DNA of 64,000 nt from Haloechinothrix halophila YIM 93223 (GTDB lineage: Bacteria > Actinomycetota > Actinomycetes > Mycobacteriales > Pseudonocardiaceae): contig NZ_KI632509.1 in assembly GCF_000504245.1 (NCBI RefSeq), forward strand, positions 4,677,502 to 4,741,501, in the 5' to 3' direction. Below are positions 62,869 to 64,000 of this stretch, piece after piece (position 1 is the first letter of the stretch; every line of letters begins with the position of its first letter). The position numbers and the translations under genes are program-made. The notes under the pieces were generated by a model. It ran no database searches and was not told where the DNA came from. It saw nothing but the letters and a program-made list of their open reading frames with translations.

Positions 62869-63947
62869 CAGCCACCGGCCTTCGCGATGATTTCCTTGCA
62901 GCGCCACTCCAAGTAGCCGACGAACATCCAGTAGTCGGCGTAGCGCGTGTTGTGGGTGCCGCCGTCGTGGTAGCGCCGGTACAGCTGCTGGATGATCACC
63001 GCGAGCCGGAACAGCCCGTAGACCTCGTAGAACGTCCAGTCGTCCACCGCGAGGCCGGTCTTGGCGAGGTAGTAGTTCACCACCTCGTCCCTGGTGAGCA
63101 TGCCGGGCAGGTGAGTCGGCTGCCGCCTGCTCTGCGTGAAGACGTCGTCGTCATCGGCGTGCACCCAGTACGCCATGGTCGCGCCCAGTTCCATCATCGG
63201 GTCGCCCAGCGTTGACATCTCCCAGTCCAGGATGCCGACGACGTTCAGTGTCTTCGCCGCGTCCGGTGGCGTGAGAACGATGTTGTCGAACCGGAAGTCG
63301 TTGTGGATCAGGCAGGTGGCGACGTCGTCAGGCTGGTTGGCCGCCAGCCACGCCATCACCTCGGTGTAGGCGGGGACGTTCTCGGTGCGGGCCTTGCGGT
63401 ACCGGTCGGACCAGCCTTCGATCTGCCTGCGCACGTAGCCAGCGCCCTTGCCGAGGTCGGACAGCCCCGCCGCCTCGACGTCGACCTGATGCAGCTCGAC
63501 CAGCTTGTCGATGACGTCTTTGCACAGCTCGCGCACCGCGTCCGGGCCGAGGTCGAGGCCTTCCGGCAGGTCGCGGCGCAAGATGATGCCCTTCAGGCGT
63601 TCCATGACGTAGAACTCGGCGCCGATGACCGACTCGTCGTCACAGAACGCCACCATCTCCGGTACGTAAGGGAACACCGGCTTGAGTCCGGATTGGACCC
63701 GGTACTCGCGGGACATGTCGTGCGCGGAAGCAGCCTTGTGCCCGCGCGGTGGCTTGCGCAGGATCAGGTCACGGTCCGGATAGGACAGTTCGTACGTCAG
63801 GTTGGACGCACCGCCGGGAAACTGCCGCACGGTCGGCGGGGTGTCGCCAAGGCCATCGACCCGCGCCGACAGCCACTCGTGCACGGCGGCGGCGTCGAAG
63901 GCGTCCTCTTCCCTGACCTCGCCCGCGGTATCGACGAGTTCGCTCAT
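62868..63947 (-). CDS. Phosphotransferase family protein (APH/ACAD10-like kinase)
   Basis: A 359-residue kinase-fold protein. The N-terminal lobe has RQFPGGASNLTYELSYPDRD and LILRKPPRGHKAASAHDMSR (Lys for ATP). The catalytic loop is TCLIHNDFRFDNIVLTPPDA (HxDxxxxN), and VVGILDWEMSTLGDPMMELG carries the Mg-binding DWE. This branch often acts with acyl-CoA dehydrogenases, phosphorylating 4-hydroxyacyl-CoA. It overlaps both neighbours (ATGA with the gene upstream, TGATG with the phosphatase), so it lies in a coupled operon that continues beyond the right edge. Confidence 0.92.
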   Translation of the reverse strand: MSELVDTAGEVREEDAFDAAAVHEWLSARVDGLGDTPPTVRQFPGGASNLTYELSYPDRDLILRKPPRGHKAASAHDMSREYRVQSGLKPVFPYVPEMVAFCDDESVIGAEFYVMERLKGIILRRDLPEGLDLGPDAVRELCKDVIDKLVELHQVDVEAAGLSDLGKGAGYVRRQIEGWSDRYRKARTENVPAYTEVMAWLAANQPDDVATCLIHNDFRFDNIVLTPPDAAKTLNVVGILDWEMSTLGDPMMELGATMAYWVHADDDDVFTQSRRQPTHLPGMLTRDEVVNYYLAKTGLAVDDWTFYEVYGLFRLAVIIQQLYRRYHDGGTHNTRYADYWMFVGYLEWRCKEIIAKAGG

Positions 63948-64000
63948 GACAGCTTCCGCACCAGGCTCAGCGGGGCGAACCGCAGCACCTGCGCCAGCAC
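63944..64000 (-). CDS. C-terminus of an unidentified gene (5' part outside window)
   Basis: The last 18 codons read VLAQVLRFAPLSLVRKLS, followed by TGA overlapping the next ATG (ATGA). Too little is visible to name a family. A short-chain dehydrogenase or acyl-CoA dehydrogenase would be typical next to an APH-like kinase, but this is a guess. Confidence 0.6.
   Translation of the reverse strand: MLAQVLRFAPLSLVRKLS

Overview
This 64 kb window is high-GC DNA from an actinobacterium, most likely a member of the Pseudonocardiaceae. The GC-rich third codon positions, frequent GTG starts and ATGA/TGATG stop-start overlaps fit this. So do the neighbourhoods: VirS-like AraC regulator, flavin monooxygenase, GlxA regulators, XRE/flavoprotein pairs, and a polyester hydrolase that resembles Saccharomonospora Cut190. 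No rRNA, tRNA, CRISPR array, phage or replication origin was seen.

Layout. (1) 1-9.6 kb is a sugar or polyol utilisation locus. It has a carbohydrate ABC importer (binding lipoprotein plus two permeases, ATPase not seen), a histidine phosphatase and an FGGY sugar kinase on the minus strand. Divergently transcribed are a small Cys-rich protein, transketolase and transaldolase, closed by a perfect 18-bp hairpin. (2) 9.6-17.5 kb is a patch of gene decay. Remnants of a HAD protein, an XRE/TPR regulator, an FAD monooxygenase, a DinB-type isomerase and a RibD/DHFR-like reductase alternate with intact small enzymes. (3) 17.5-24.2 kb carries an ArsR/SRPBCC pair, an EamA exporter with a divergent LysR regulator, an AGCS symporter with a TrkA fragment, and an acyl-CoA synthetase. 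(4) 24,466-25,886 is an IS701-type element with terminal inverted repeats, a TTAG target duplication and a frameshifted transposase. Next to it lies a DXS-like gene with altered thiamine-diphosphate residues. (5) 28-31 kb has secreted carbohydrate-active proteins and cutA, flanked by 21-bp-period repeat arrays. (6) 31.4-36.4 kb is an AraC-regulated oxidative operon: flavin monooxygenase, GMC oxidoreductase and acetoacetate decarboxylase-like protein. (7) 36.5-42.3 kb holds a GNAT, a quinone reductase with a GlxA regulator, galT, a thioredoxin-like protein and asparaginase II. (8) 42.4-56.9 kb is a surface-polysaccharide locus made of two convergent operons. It holds a nucleotide-sugar epimerase, three glycosyltransferases, a flippase, a polymerase, a Wzz-like protein, a WecG/TagA-methyltransferase fusion and a priming phosphosugar transferase. 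(9) 57-64 kb holds a large LuxR/AAA regulator, a PETase-like cutinase, an SMP-30/strictosidine synthase-like protein preceded by a possible leader peptide, a histidine phosphatase and an aminoglycoside-phosphotransferase-like kinase.

The most unusual signal is a short repeat that carries its own ATG and encodes MRTARRSES. It forms the translation start of three different ORFs in two places: two tandem 33-bp units in the sugar kinase, three in the phosphatase, and one in a 31-codon leader ORF upstream of the SMP-30-like gene. Two separate families of exact 21-bp-period intergenic arrays were also found. Several enzymes have lost key catalytic residues: an endonuclease V homologue, a DXS homologue and a Wzz/tyrosine-kinase-like protein.
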